A stretch of 64,000 nucleotides of DNA from Psilocybe azurescens (taxonomy: Eukaryota; Basidiomycota; Agaricomycetes; Agaricales; Agrocybaceae). Of this stretch, positions 11,224 to 23,178 are shown piece by piece (the stretch's first letter is position 1; every line of letters starts with the position of its first letter). A program made the translations under genes and the position numbers. The DNA is taken from contig JAJIRX010000871.1 of the NCBI GenBank assembly GCA_023853785.1, positions 124,001 through 188,000 of the forward strand. Reading direction: 5' to 3'. The notes below the pieces were generated by a model, which made no database searches, had not been told where the DNA came from, and saw only the letters and a program-made list of their open reading frames with translations.

Positions 11224-13392
11224 ATGCCTAGACCAGTTATTTCTTTACCGTGGACCAGGTAAGTCTCTCAACGTGATTCATCACTCTCCTCGGTACTGAA
11301 ATGTTTTACTGTCAGATCATACCCATCGCTTTTTGCCCTAATTATTGGCATCGACACTTACCAGTCAGGCGATTTTCCACGGCTCAAAGGTGCCGTCCGT
11401 GACGCTTTCGCATACAAGGACTACCTCACAAACTACCTCGGAGTCCCTGAGGCTCAAATACGCATGCTTATCAATAAAGCTGCCTCACGAGACGCTATCC
11501 TTGAAGCGATAAGGTCGTTCAAGGACGACGCACGTATCAACTTTGGAGACCCAATATTTATTTTCTATGCTGGTCATGGAAGCCAAATCGAAGCACCGCC
11601 AGGCTGGGAAACAGGTGGCCGACATCGGATCCAAGCGCTTGTACCGTACGACTGCTGCTCAACTCGTGGCCTTGAAGTCCTATGTATCCCAGATCGGACA
11701 ATTGGAGCACTGTTGGAAGACATCGCCGACATAAAAGGAAATAATATTGTGAGTAAATCATTTTCGTTCGATTTTTCGCATCATGACTAAACGGCGTAGA
11801 CTGTTGTTTTTGACTGCTGCCACTCAGCGTCTGGTACTCGAGCAGCAAGCAGCAAGCTCGGTATTCGTTCTGTCGTTCTTGAGCCAAGTCATATCAACAC
11901 GCAGGATCTTGACCGAGATATATGGGATTCGGGCTACAAGGTTCTTTATCCTAGCCCACGGTTTCGATACAGAGGTCTTCGTTCCCATATCCTCATTGCT
12001 GCCTGCAGCTCTTCTGAACGTGCAGGAGAGACCAAAGGCCGTGGCAAATTCTCACGAGCCTTCATCAAACTCCTGAAATCTATTCCTCCGGATAGGCTGC
12101 GTTATTCGCGAATTTTATCCTCAATGGACCTCATCAGCGAGTAAGATACCGTCTCGCATGGTGTTAACTTTCATCTGATGTATCTTTCGATAGCCAAAAC
12201 CCGCAGCTTGAAGGAGTTGAGCAAGACAGGTTCCTGTTCGGAATTGCCAGCAATGCTCCTCTGGCCCCCGTCTATCCTCTCTATTTTGATGAAGCGTCTG
12301 GTCTTCACTTCGTCAAAATTGGCACAGCCCATGGGATTACTCAAGGATCAACGTTCGACTTGCTGCCAGTAATGAATCCTGAGGCTGCGCTATTCGGTTC
12401 TTTTGTTGTCGTCAGGTCTACGTCTTTCTGTAGCTTGATGACACCTCAGAACGAAGGCGATATGCTGTCCAGGACCAACTCCAGTCCTTTGTTTGTCCAA
12501 CGGAGTGCAGAAGGACAGAAATGCGAAATTCGTCTACATATTACTCGCAATGACAGATATCAGGCTTCTCGCAATTACTTGAACTCCTTGCTTGGGAATG
12601 GAAGTTATGATCTCCGTAACTTCATTCTGGTTGATGATCCTGGCGAAGCTCACTTAGAGGTATCAATCAACCGCAGCAATCAGGCAATGTTCCAGCTCTT
12701 GGATAAAGCCGTAACGCGGCATGGATTTCATTACCGGTATCCTCGCGTTGATGCTCGAAATGACAAGATGATTCCCTTCTTCGAAAACGTGGCAAACTAT
12801 TACTCGGAATTATATCGGACCAACCATTGTGACCAGGAGCTGATGGACGATATCCAGGTGTCCTGCTTTCGACTCGAAGAAAAACCTTCCACGTTTAGTG
12901 AAACGGATATGGTGACCATTGGTCAAGATCTCTGCGAATATAAAGAGATAGACTTGGTTACCAAAGACGATTCGTGTTACGGGTTTAAGATCATTAATCA
13001 CGGTTCATCCGACCTCTATCCCATCTTGTCGTACTTTGACAGCAGGGATTTTGACTCAATCAGTCAGTTTTATTATCTTATTTGTGGGGTTTATGACTTA
13101 CAAGTATCGAATACCTTTTCCCCCTTTAGCGACTTGGTATAAGCCTCCATCAAGTGGGCCTTATGAACTTGAGGCTCCGTTAAAGAAGTTTGGAGGCTCC
13201 TTAACTGTCGGGTATGGGAGCGGTGGAGCTCCTCCGGTAACTTTTAGCCTTCAAGAAGACCAAGATATCGCCGTTGGGTTTCTCAAGCTTTCTGTCTTCA
13301 CTCGTCCCATCGACTTTATCGATCCCGTAAAGCAATTGTATACCCCAGACCTCGATGCTCTCCTGTCAAAGCATACATGGGAAGTTTGGTAA
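11224..13392 (+). CDS. Caspase-domain (peptidase C14) protein, paralog 3, complete
   Basis: This is the only complete copy of the three caspase paralogs and the best template for them. Exon 1 is short (MPRPVISLPWTR, donor GTAAGT). Exon 2 encodes SLFALIIGIDTYQSGDFPRL and IFIFYAGHGSQIE with the catalytic His. After the intron 11751-11800, VVFDCCHSASGTRAAS carries the catalytic Cys, then LIAACSSSERAGETKGRGKF. After a short intron near 12141-12194 the third part reads NQNPQLEGVEQDRFLFG, FVKIGTAHGITQGS and a long C-terminal region ending in LTVGYGSGGAPPVTFS. A final intron at about 13063-13129 has an alternative acceptor at 13104. The protein ends SKHTWEVW at 13392. Frames are intact. It faces away from the minus-strand paralogs, with the OSBP gene in between, and converges on the ankyrin gene. 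Confidence 0.87.
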
Positions 13393-13698
13393 TACCCATT
13401 ATTCAACGACGTCGCCCCAAGCAAACACCTATCAGTCCTGTCTATTTTTGGCCGAACTCCCATTGCCATGCAATGTCCCGCAGAACTGCCAGCATGCCGA
13501 ATCATCTTTTAGTCAGGAGCAAGTAGATCGTATAGTCAGACCAGTTGCATTATTTAGAGATGTCCGGTTCAGTAGGTTATTTATATGGAGTTATTTTATT
13601 TTATTTTATTACGAGCTTCTCATTTTATATACATCGTTAAGTATCTATTCCAACAGACCGTAAGTGTTTAATATATACGACATGAAATGTAAAATACC

Positions 13699-15421
13699 TC
13701 AGGCTTTCGGATTGATCCAAACCCACACTTCATGGGCGCCGCCCGCAACAGAATTCCACATACTTTGAAGGATAGTCCAACATTCCCTTGGGATATAAAT
13801 AACAATTTCCACCACGCCCGCACAAATCCACCACACCAGCCCTCCGAGACACCCAAATAGCGCCACCATGACCTTATAGGATGCTGTGCCTAAGTTTGCT
13901 ATCCATGACCAGAGTGTCTTGGGGACGGTGATAAACACTGCCGACAGGAAATCGCAGAAAGTGTTCCACACATCCCTGAGCGTCACATTACGAAAGAACG
14001 TGGTGATAGCTGAGAAAATGGTATGAAGCAAGGAGACGAACTTGAGGACGACACTCCAGATCGCACGCCCAGAAGCCTTGGCACCGCTCCAAAGCCATTT
14101 GAGCATGATGATAATGGCCTTCGGGATGCGTTTTGTGATCAGTTTCCAAATCCAGATCGTGATATTCTTCAGCCATCCCGCTAAAGTTACTGTCACAAAT
14201 TTCCACGACGCTCTCCCCATATCCGCTGTAGCCTTTGGTACCTTCTTGATGACTTGCCAGAGCCATTTGAACGCATTAAAAATGGCCGTTGGGATGCGTT
14301 TTGTCAACAGCTGCCAAATCCAGTTCGCTAGGTCTGCCAACCATCCTGGCAAGGTCACCGTACCAAATTTCCAAACTCCCTTCCCCGCAACCCCTATAGC
14401 TCTTGGAACCTTCTTGATGGTTTTCCAGACCTTCTTTGGTACCTCTACTGCTTTGCGCTTGCACCAAGACCCAAACACCTTCCTGTTTGACCAGCAATAT
14501 TTGCATGATTTGACGACAGGAAGCACAACGACATGCTTCGGCACGCTCCACAAGAAGAATTTCGGTATTTCCCAGATAAAGAATTTGATAAAGGAAACAA
14601 TCGCTTGTGCTGCCTTTTTGCGCGTGCTATGTTTTTAGCATTTCGTGTTTTGAAACGAAGGAAGTGGCCGATGCGACGCGAGGGGAGATATTCTACAATC
14701 GCGCGATGACCGTTTTCGGCTGCAAGACGAAGAGCAATCTGCCCATCCGGGGCGATAAGGGTGTCATCAGCGGAGTAAGGTGGCTCGAAGAGGAGTTTGA
14801 CGAGGGATAAGGAACCAATGCTTGCCGCAACCATCAATGGAGTACGCAGTGTGTCTTGAGAATTAACATGCTGCTTGAACATTAATGAAAGTCGTAAACA
14901 GTTAGACAGCTATAGAACAGAGATCGTACTGACTAATTGACCTAATGCATTGGGGTCCGCGCCTAGATCAAGTAATTGCTTGACTATGGATACATTTTTC
15001 ACCGATACGGCTTGTAACAGAGGAGTTTGACCAGTCCGATGCTTAGTATTGGCGGTCACGATATTGTGTTGGATTAGTAGCCGTATGGTCTCGTTGTCTT
15101 CCCTTGCAATGGCATTGAAGAGTTCTTCGACGATGGCTTGTTTAACGGATATCAATGGAAAAGAATCGTGGCTGGAACTTGAACTACTTCCAATTTCTGA
15201 ATACTGGGGATAGCGGTCGATGGGTTTCGGTGGCTCCTGTCCATTCTCTGTTCCATTATATGATGGTGCCTTTTGCCCTTCGATGAAACTTTCCAGAATA
15301 ACACGGGCGTCGGGGTGCGTCTCGGTTATAGGCGCGGCAATTCTAGTCAGGAGCGCGTCGAACGCACTCTGGGGAGTTGACCCTCTACATATTCGGGAAG
15401 GTTTTCCATATCATTGGCCAT
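13699..15421 (-). CDS. Ankyrin-repeat protein with Trp-rich repeated C-terminus
   Basis: The chosen start is MANDMENLPEYVEGQLP at 15421. Four ankyrin-type repeats follow, for example HRTGQTPLLQAVSVKNVSIV and TLRTPLMVAASIGSLSLVK, split by an intron at 14871-14933. The C-terminal 300 residues are basic and Trp-rich. They contain a 56-residue tandem repeat (168-bp period; WKFGTVTLPGWLADLANW versus WKFVTVTLAGWLKNITIW) and then hydrophobic segments such as VMVALFGCLGGLVWWICAGV, ending WVWINPKA. Two single-base shifts interrupt the frame: a C4 run at 15371-15374 and an A5 run (minus strand) at 14615-14619. Adding one base at each gives a continuous protein. An intron at 14610-14656 could replace the second. 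The layout resembles an Agaricomycete ankyrin family whose tail looks membrane-associated; function unknown. Confidence 0.7.
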
Positions 15422-16572
15422 GGTTGTGTTCTGAGCTTGAGAGAGCTTGGGATATGACGATTCTGGGAACTTTCAGTCGATCTATAAAGAGGTTTTTGGT
15501 AATCAGTGGTCCAGTTAACGAATTTATAGGACTGGAGTACATATCCACGGTGCCAATAGAAATGACATGGCTTGAGTCGTCTCCAGTGTGAGCATATTTC
15601 GGACCCGTCATCACTGCCTTCGCTGCGGCTGAGCTGGGTACTAGCCGGGCAGTGTTTGACTTGAGGATGAATGCATCGTTTCCAAGACGTTGTTGACAGC
15701 TCCCACTTCAATGCAAGGTTCGAACCAAACGACAAGCAAAGTCCCCTGAGTGCGCCAAGCTTTGTACAAACAACCGTTTTTGGAAACTAGGCGCAAATAT
15801 CGGCAAGCTCTTCCTTGTTGCCCCATCTCCCCACTCAGTGCATCTCGTAGCATCTTCTCTATATAAATCTATGTCATTGCTCCAAGCCCGGTCAGAACAA
15901 GTCGTTTCTGTTCCTCAGATATAAAGCGGTAGTTTCCCATTGAGGTGGTGAAAGTACGAAGGTAACGACAGGGTTCTGTGCTATATATACAACAACACCA
16001 TTTTACAGCGCGCCCTCCCGACGTTGTGCAGCTTCTTTCGAAACGGGAAGGCGCACGCAGTGATGAAGCAAAGTTGTGCCAAAAACGTTTGTTTATACAA
16101 ACCGGGGCGGAGGTGGGAAATTTTGGGAAGGTGCCAAGGGCTTTGCATTTAGCTGGAAACAGATCTTATCTCCCAGGCTGTCTGTGAGCGTCCCAATCTG
16201 AACGCAAACTAAATGTGACCCACCCCTTGCGACTTACCGCCCAAGCGATTTTGAAACAGCTCGAACTAGAGGAAAATCCCATGGCAGAGTCTTCCCAAGC
16301 AAGTACCAAACAATGCATATGATTTTTTGGAGACGTTGTTAACCGCAAGTTGCACTGTTTTACAGGCTGTAACCGACCTCTATCGGACCTGCGTAAACGA
16401 AATAAGGCATGGTATGAAGTCCATGAATTTTGGAGCCATCCAGCTTTGTTTAGTGGTTAAGCAGGAGCACCGGCTCTAATACCATCAAGGGATCGAACTA
16501 CTATCATGCGTCGAGTAGCCAGAGGAGCATCTCAAAATAGGAGTACCAGACAGCTTGCTCGTCCGCATCCTT
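15422..16572. other. Intergenic between divergent ankyrin and orphan-family genes
   Basis: This holds the divergent promoters of the flanking genes. Minus-strand open frames at 15411-15735 adjoin the ankyrin start but end at an in-frame TGA just before it. They could be an unassigned upstream exon. TATATATA-like sequence lies near 15981. Confidence 0.35.
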
Positions 16573-19386
16573 ATGGAGGTCCCGGGGAAGATTGATGAAC
16601 CGTCTGGCTGGTCCGTCAAGCAATACAATCGAAAGGTGGTTGTTTCCCCACCAGAACACGCAAGTATTAACACTCTACCATTGATCAGACCACGTATATC
16701 CTATCTTGAAGGAGCAGAGGGTGTTGGGATATCCGGTGGAAACTTTGTGACCACGGACGGGGATTACATCGGCGAAGTCATATACAATGCAGGAGTTACG
16801 ATAAATAATTACGGTGAGATGCATCATTGTTTTGATGAATCGAAACAACTATGCTCACCCACAAACCTTTCTATAGCAGCAGAAATACCTTCTTCAACAG
16901 TAACACAGGTAGACAATACACAAGCGGTGTGGCATAATATTAACATTAGTATATCATCGCAACTACTAAGGACGCAATTTGGATAGGTTTCTGGAGATAC
17001 CTCGACGCCATTGCCTATCCAAAGAAGCTGTGACGTTTATAATCGACATCTTGGCTGCAAAGGCCGTGGGTTTCCATTGTGGATTCCTGAGCCAAACAAC
17101 AACCTTCCAATAGAATACCGACGTATAGGTATTGATATCGGTGATGTGGGTATCATCACCAAGTCGGGCAACTTCGACTTCTTGTTCAACATTTGCCTGC
17201 CTGCAGAACACCCTATTCATCGAGACGGTGTGCCAGAAGGATTTACTCCATGTAGGCCAGTGAGGTCGAGTGATATTCACAGATACACGGAGTTCGATGC
17301 AGGAGCTTTTCTTACGAGCACTTCTGTCGATAAGTCTCGTTATGAGGGCGAATATCTGTGAGTGTTTTCCCCAAAATAAATTGCAGTAAAACCTATTAAA
17401 CCTCTCTCATCAGCAACGGCACATTGATCTTTGAATCTTCTGCAATGGAAGGAGCCATTCTTACGATGCCGGATGGCGCGGACACACTGGAATTAGCAAA
17501 TGTGTTGCACTTTGAACGTTACTTGGCCAAAAATGTCGCGAGCTGGTATAGGTACGTTCTTGTTGAACGTGGACGTCAGGTCGAAAACGGGGAGGTACGA
17601 CTAGTAATAGGTCGTGACAATTCGCGAACGTGGGGTATGGCAACGTTTGAAAACGCTTCTACCCACGGCGACGCATTGCAGCTCAAATTCAAACCTATGG
17701 AGGAGAATGTTCTGGGGAGCCGAAGGTACACTTGGGAATCATCTGGTGTCGCTTCAGCCCGTACGGGACCCAGCCGTGCACAAATCGAGGAGCTGACGAC
17801 TGAGGATAATTTGGACATAACGAATCAAACACTTTTCGTCCGTACATTGAACGCAAGGCTGAAAACCAAATCATGGCGGAAGTTGACATCGGCCATTGCA
17901 CAAGAGCTCACGCAATTGTACGAAGATCAAGAGAGCCACGATGTCCCCCTTGAAAGTTTTTCTTCGTCCCCTTCCAGCTCTGGCGGATCTTCTGCACAGG
18001 CTACAGATACATATTCCAGCGCCTTGAGGGTGCCCATGATCCACTACAAGGGCTTGGCACATCTCGGTTCCAATCCTCCCGCGGCTGGGGTATGTAGGAC
18101 AGGCGGTCTAATTGACGATTCAGGCTTATAACCGTTGCCCTTATCACAGATTGCCCATCCATCAAATGGAATCAATGAATTGGCGCTGATAAACGTAAGC
18201 ACAAGGAAACCCGTTTTACAGCAGATGTTCTGATCTATATTTTTATTCCAACAGATCTTGGAGGACTACGATGAAATTGATGTGATCATTACGAAGGACG
18301 AGGATTGGATATCAGTAATAACAGAGGTAAGCTTTAGCTTGTTAATGCATGGTATCGGTTTAGATTCTGACTACAAGTACAAGGATGACTTGGTGCTTCC
18401 ACCCGCAGAAGAACTTCTCACGCGCATCATGAAGCACAGCAGTCCTCGGGTCAACAAAGAAGATGGTATTTAGAATTGTACTTGATATTTAAATATCGAA
18501 ATAATTGCTAACAATATTTGAAGGCTTCATCTCCTTTGTTCCGATCCCGGAACCTCCATCTAATATCGTTGGGAGCTCGACAGCACCACCTTGGGTTAAT
18601 GTTGCAGAATCGCCTTCAACACCACCGTCCCGTTGGGCTGTAGATGTTCCTTCGGCGCCAAAGCGAGAACAGCCAGAGAACCTTTTCGGCGTTTCCAAAA
18701 AGCTTACGAAAAGACCCGACATTGAGTCGTCTTCCATGTCCAACGATGATAGCACCAACTTAACCACTATTTGGAACATTCTGCCAAATAGTGACGTTGG
18801 CAGCACAGCGGTACCGATGTCTTCGACCCCTTCGACCCCTCGACATGGTATGGGGCATTGGTATTCGACTCCTTCGGAGGTTGGCGACACAGAGATGGCA
18901 AGGGGAATGGGATTGGATGGCACCGTGCAAAATCTGGAGACTGGCACTGAGTTACAGTCTCTGCTTGTTCAGTCCAATGAAGCGTCACCGGTGGATTCAG
19001 TATTCCCATTTTCCTATACACGTTCTGCTCAATTTATACCCCTGTTCGAACGATCCACCTCATTAACCCCATCAACCCTGTCAACCCCCACCATCCTCAC
19101 ACCCGAATCTGCCTTATCAGTATCGACTAGAGCCTCCAGATTATCGACCCCCAAATCTGTTACCTCGCCTGCCTCCTCGAGCACCATTATTAAGAGTGTG
19201 GATGAGTCTCCTGACCGCATACAACTGGACCCAGACAAGGAAGAAGTTGCAGGTGGCGGAGTTTATGAAGGAAAGATATGGAGGCCACGGGAAAGTTTAT
19301 GGCGAAATAATTACGGAGAGTCTGGTCCACGAGATTTACAAGCCCCGAACACTCCGCCGAGCACTCCGCCGGACTCTGGGTGCTGA
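16573..19386 (+). CDS. Basidiomycete orphan-family protein with I-S-G-G-N-F N-terminal motif
   Basis: I do not know a function. The model is 16573-16908, 16987-17357, 17414-18089, 18150-18194, 18255 to about 18465 (with a probable 51-nt in-frame intron 18327-18377), and 18524-19386. All splice sites are GT-AG and keep frame. The N-terminal part has GVGISGGNFVTTDGDYIG, a short Gly/Asn motif. The central part has IGIDIGDVGIITKSGNFDFL and FNICLPAEHPIHRDGVPEGF, then LIFESSAMEGAILTMPDGAD. I recall this combination from many uncharacterised mushroom proteins. A conserved IAHPSNGINELALIN segment follows. The last exon is a 285-residue Ser/Thr/Pro-rich low-complexity tail. An in-frame TAG at 16984 is removed by the first intron, whose length (78 nt) is a multiple of three. 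The 3' end lies 123 bp from a transposon's target-site repeat. Confidence 0.75.
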
Positions 19387-19509
19387 GCACGTTATGTGAT
19401 GGGTTGTGACGTTCCTACGCCCTTTTCCCATATCATTGGCTATGTACCGTTGTCCACTGTCTCTGCTACGGTACATACGGCGGGGATACGGGTGTATAAT
19501 AAATTAGAC

Positions 19510-19520
19510 CTTGAAATAGG
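19510..19520 (+). repeat. Left 11-bp target-site duplication
   Basis: CTTGAAATAGG, identical to 20392-20402, directly abuts the left terminal inverted repeat at 19521. Confidence 0.8.
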
Positions 19521-20391
19521 GATTAATCTATTTGGCAACCCCCTTTCCCGCTGCAACCCCGGGTTGCTAACAAACATGCGAGAAACCCCTTAAATGCTTC
19601 AATGCTTACGTCATGAATGACATTTTTGCCGTTCCGGCATGCAAGGTAGGGGATTGAAATACGATAACATTTGCCACAAGTTTTTCAAGCAGCGCAGCGT
19701 GCCGCATCAAAATTTGAAGTTAGCGTTACAACTTATGCATACTATCCCTACCCGTTCTTCGTTTTGATCACATGTTTGGTTTGATACCCTTGCCCTCCTC
19801 CCCTTGCCATAATTTTTTGTATATAAACTTTTATATTCCTATTATCAATGAATGTGAATTTTAATTGAGGAAAAACAAAGCACTTTGAGGGAAACCGAAT
19901 GAGGAGAAAAGGCTTCCCATCAATTTGCCGTCATCAGCCAATAAGCAATCACATAATTAAGATTGGATCAAAAGAAGAAAGGGTAAGGGATAGTAGCAGC
20001 CTTGCACATGCTTGCAATCTTTACATTTAATTTGTTATACTACAGTCGGTACTTTCTTTGCATTGAATATCTCTCTTTAATCAAGTATAACAAATGAAGC
20101 AGCAATAAGTATGCAGTGTTCTCTGTGCTTGAATTTATGTTTTCAATATTCAAAGAGATAGCTTTTACGACCATTGATGTTCGTTATCATCGTGTTTATA
20201 CGAAGGGGTGATTTGCTGACTAATAAAACGGCAGATTCAACGGCAACACGGCTGCACGGCAGTACGAGTCGCACACTGAAGCCCAAAAAGGTAATTATGC
20301 ATGTAGCAACCCGGGTTGCTGATGTTGCCAAAATTCTTATTTAGCAACCCGGGTTGCATCATGGGAAAGGGGGTTGCCAAATAGATTAATC
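19521..20391. mobile_element. Non-autonomous TIR DNA transposon (MITE-like), 871 bp
   Basis: The two ends are inverted repeats. The outer 29 bp (19521-19549 and 20363-20391) match perfectly, starting with the palindrome GATTAATC. Similarity then continues through GCAACC(C)CGGGTTGC to about 50 bp (to 19570 and 20341). A third copy of the palindromic GCAACCCGGGTTGC lies at 20306-20319. The element is flanked by an exact 11-bp direct repeat, the expected target-site duplication. No open frame for a transposase is present, so it would depend on an element elsewhere. An 11-bp duplication fits Mutator-like elements (commonly 8-11 bp) better than hAT (8 bp) or Tc1/mariner (TA), but the superfamily is not settled by the sequence alone. 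Confidence 0.85.
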
Positions 20392-20402
20392 CTTGAAATA
20401 GG
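20392..20402 (+). repeat. Right 11-bp target-site duplication
   Basis: CTTGAAATAGG, exact copy of 19510-19520, directly following the right terminal inverted repeat. Confidence 0.8.
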
Positions 20403-20709
20403 CACGCATTAGTAGATTTTCCTGAACCGCGTCCTGACCTGAGTGGGCGGGGTGATAAACATCATTCTATTGAAACCTCATGGGCTATAAACAACTCATG
20501 AACATTTGGAACTAACTGATATTAATGCATTGGATAGAGGTAGGGGCAACAAAAAAGTAGAGGTCTACTAGGTTTCGTCGTGTGTATACTTTGTCAATAC
20601 ATGGACTTGGCGAAGACAAGATCGCAGTCCTTTCAAATCGACTTTGGTGCCTGTGATGACATAGGACAAAAATAGATCACAGGAGTAAAGCCGTCAATAC
20701 GGTGACGGT

Positions 20710-21840
20710 GTGCATCCCTATGTCTGCATTATACTCATCATTCATCTGTTCTTCAGTCACGTATGCACTGCGCATTCCTATAACGTCTCCGTTCAAGGCG
20801 AGCTACACTTTCCCCAATTTAGCATATCACAATTGGAACGTGGTGTTCGGATAAGAGCCACACGACTCTTCAAGCTTGTGTTTTTGACAGCTAACAACGG
20901 AAGCCTTAGTATGTCGCGAAATAATATCACATTGAACGGTTTTGGTTATTAACTTCTGTCTGGATATATTACTCTCTGGTTTACACGATCGACTGGTACC
21001 GGTTTATATCAGAGGTTCCGGTAGGAATCGCCAGAGATAGAGCAGATATATGATGGTCTGTCCTCTCCTTCGAGCATGGACATTGGTTCATGGTTTACTG
21101 GAATCTTTGCAGAGTTCAGGCTCCTGAAAACTTGGCGAGTTCAATATGACAGGAATTGAGATTAAACCGTATTACATTTACGGAGGACATCCTGCATGGT
21201 GCAGCATTGCATATGCCTAGTCTCTTTACCAGATCTCACTCTGTCGGACGACCTGGAAGATACCTTTGGGGGACACACTCGGTATTGACAGCTATAATCC
21301 TAACTATTCAGCTGTTCTCACTAGGCTAAAGCTCGTTATAGAGTCGCAGGATGAACATCTGTGGAGTGTTACTCTTGATGGAATTGCCCTTAAACAGGAA
21401 GCTATAAAGATGGGTTCCCAACTGAGACAGGACAGACTTTCTTCGACACAGCACACGAACCAAGCACCGTGATCCCTTTAGAGTTCTACAATGCCATCTG
21501 TTCGCGTTTTCCTGGCCGTTGCGCTCTACTCTCTATTTGAAGATGATGTCGCTCAGGTCTGGATTATCTCTTGTGACACCGCGACTCAGGTCGAGTCTTT
21601 CTTCAGGCGGGTGCTTGACCATTCAGTCACCCCAGGTCACCCCTCGTTAGCTATGACTCATAATTTTGGGCGCTATCAGTGGCGAAAAAGATTTCATACA
21701 TCCGCTTGACCTCAGCGCCATCAGCAAACCTATCACACTCTTTGGTTCAGAATGGGTGGCCTGTATGGCAGCATTCGAAGCGGACACTCGGCACTTGGAC
21801 TTCAAATTGGCAGATGATTTCTTGTGCAACGTTCACTCCG
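20710..21840 (+). pseudogene. Decayed aspartic protease (A1 family)-like gene
   Basis: Several short plus-strand segments in different frames read in the order of a pepsin-like protease. They are SYNVSVQGELHFPQFS at about 20780, LGIDSYNPNYSAVLTRLK and HLWSVTLDGIAL at about 21280-21390, and TGQTFFDTAHEPSTVIPLEF at about 21430. Then follow VWIISCDTATQVE at about 21557 and ITLFGSEWVACMAAF to KLADDFLCNVHSV at about 21737-21840. The segment FDTAHEPSTVIPL corresponds to the second active-site loop, where a working enzyme has D-T-G; here it is D-T-A. Stops and frame changes separate the pieces and no intron scheme joins them all. The first catalytic motif was not found. Some frame changes could be assembly errors as elsewhere in the window, but the number of stops argues for real decay. 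Family assignment is by motif recognition only. Confidence 0.4.
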
Positions 21841-23178
21841 TGTAGGTACCCTTACTACATTTTGAGGACGAACTTGCACTGCATGGGCATCTGCTCCAAA
21901 GTCTTACAAGTCCCATGTGTAAAAGGGTCCATTAATCCCTTCAAACAAACGCTGTGGTGGTGCTTGATACCCACAACGAGAGGCAGCGTGAGTAGATGAA
22001 ACGCTTAACATGGAAGGCGCCCAAAAGGCGCTCAACTTGACAAGGATACCTCTTCTTCTCCCCTAGCTGAGGTGCCGCCGTATTCCTTCCCGACTGTCAT
22101 AACGCAAATTTATCGAGTTGTAACTATAGGGAATGTACTCCAAATGCATAGTCGCAGAGAGAATCTCAATGTCTTCCTGGTCAATGGCATGACACGTCTT
22201 CAAAAACCAGCAAGAAATCACCGCCGACGTGCCCTTCGACAAAACCCCGCAGCCCCAATCCGGTGACATATTTGCACTCCCTCAACTCCAATTTCTTGAA
22301 GCTGCGGTGCATCCCTGCACTTTCAACCAGAAGGTCGTCACTGTAGATTGGTTTGTATCAAGATCAGTTCTTCAAGGAGCGGGAAAATCCGACCGCTGAA
22401 AATGCGTAAGTAACCCTCGGATGCCCCAACTGCATGGACTGCTAACCGGTGTAAGCCTGACGGCCCACCGCTTTATATACAGTCCGAGCAACTGGGTACC
22501 ACAGCGTGTTTATAGCGCCATTTTGGTGTAACGGTTATCGCTTGTCGGATTGGCGTGACTAGCTTCAGGTCCCCAATCCTCCAAGTCCCACCCGCCGCTT
22601 TCTGGAATGTGAGAGCAAATCCATCGAGGCCTAGATCGGCGAGATTGAGCGCTCGGAAATTGCCCCAAAGATTCAAGCCAAATCCAGGATAGGTAATATC
22701 CATATGACGAAGTTGATATAAGATTTGTGTAATCGGGATCCGAGCCTTCTCACCGTCAACCCTGAAGGTAAAATATCCCACAAATATTACACACCCACAA
22801 GCTATAGAGACCAGCAAACAAATCTGGGACAAAAAGTAACTTTAGAATAGGCAGAATGATAGCAAACCCATAACAAGTTGATCTATGTAGTGGGTGAAAT
22901 CTGGGCCTCAAGCATTCGTTACCACTGAAATATTAATAACAATGTATCTGAGAAGAAAACTCTGCAGGCCTCCAGGTCCAGTCAGCATATATATATGATA
23001 TTTGGCCACAATATTACAATAACCTAGACAACTGAGAGAGCAATAACGACAGCAATAAATAAACAGGATGTCCATCCGAGTCTGCAAGACCGTGCGCTAA
23101 AGCTATAGAGTAGCCCGTCAATGAAACTATGACAATATACCGTCGTAAGTATTCACGCACTATAAAAGGGTGCGCACG
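21841..23178. other. Intergenic; one unassigned minus-strand open frame
   Basis: A minus-strand frame at 22473-22832 (containing YPGFGLNLWGNFRALNLADL) is open for 119 codons but starts at TTG and matches nothing I know. It may be a gene fragment. Nothing else is supported. Confidence 0.3.

Noticed and set aside
14610..14656. 47-nt intron in the ankyrin gene as explanation for the frame change
   Set aside because: It is possible (GT-AG) but the donor GTTTCA is poor. A missing A in the nearby run gives a smoother protein and matches the error pattern elsewhere.
16984..16986. In-frame TAG suggesting a nonsense mutation in the orphan-family gene
   Set aside because: It falls in a good 78-nt GT-AG intron with a CTAC-type branch site, so it is spliced out.
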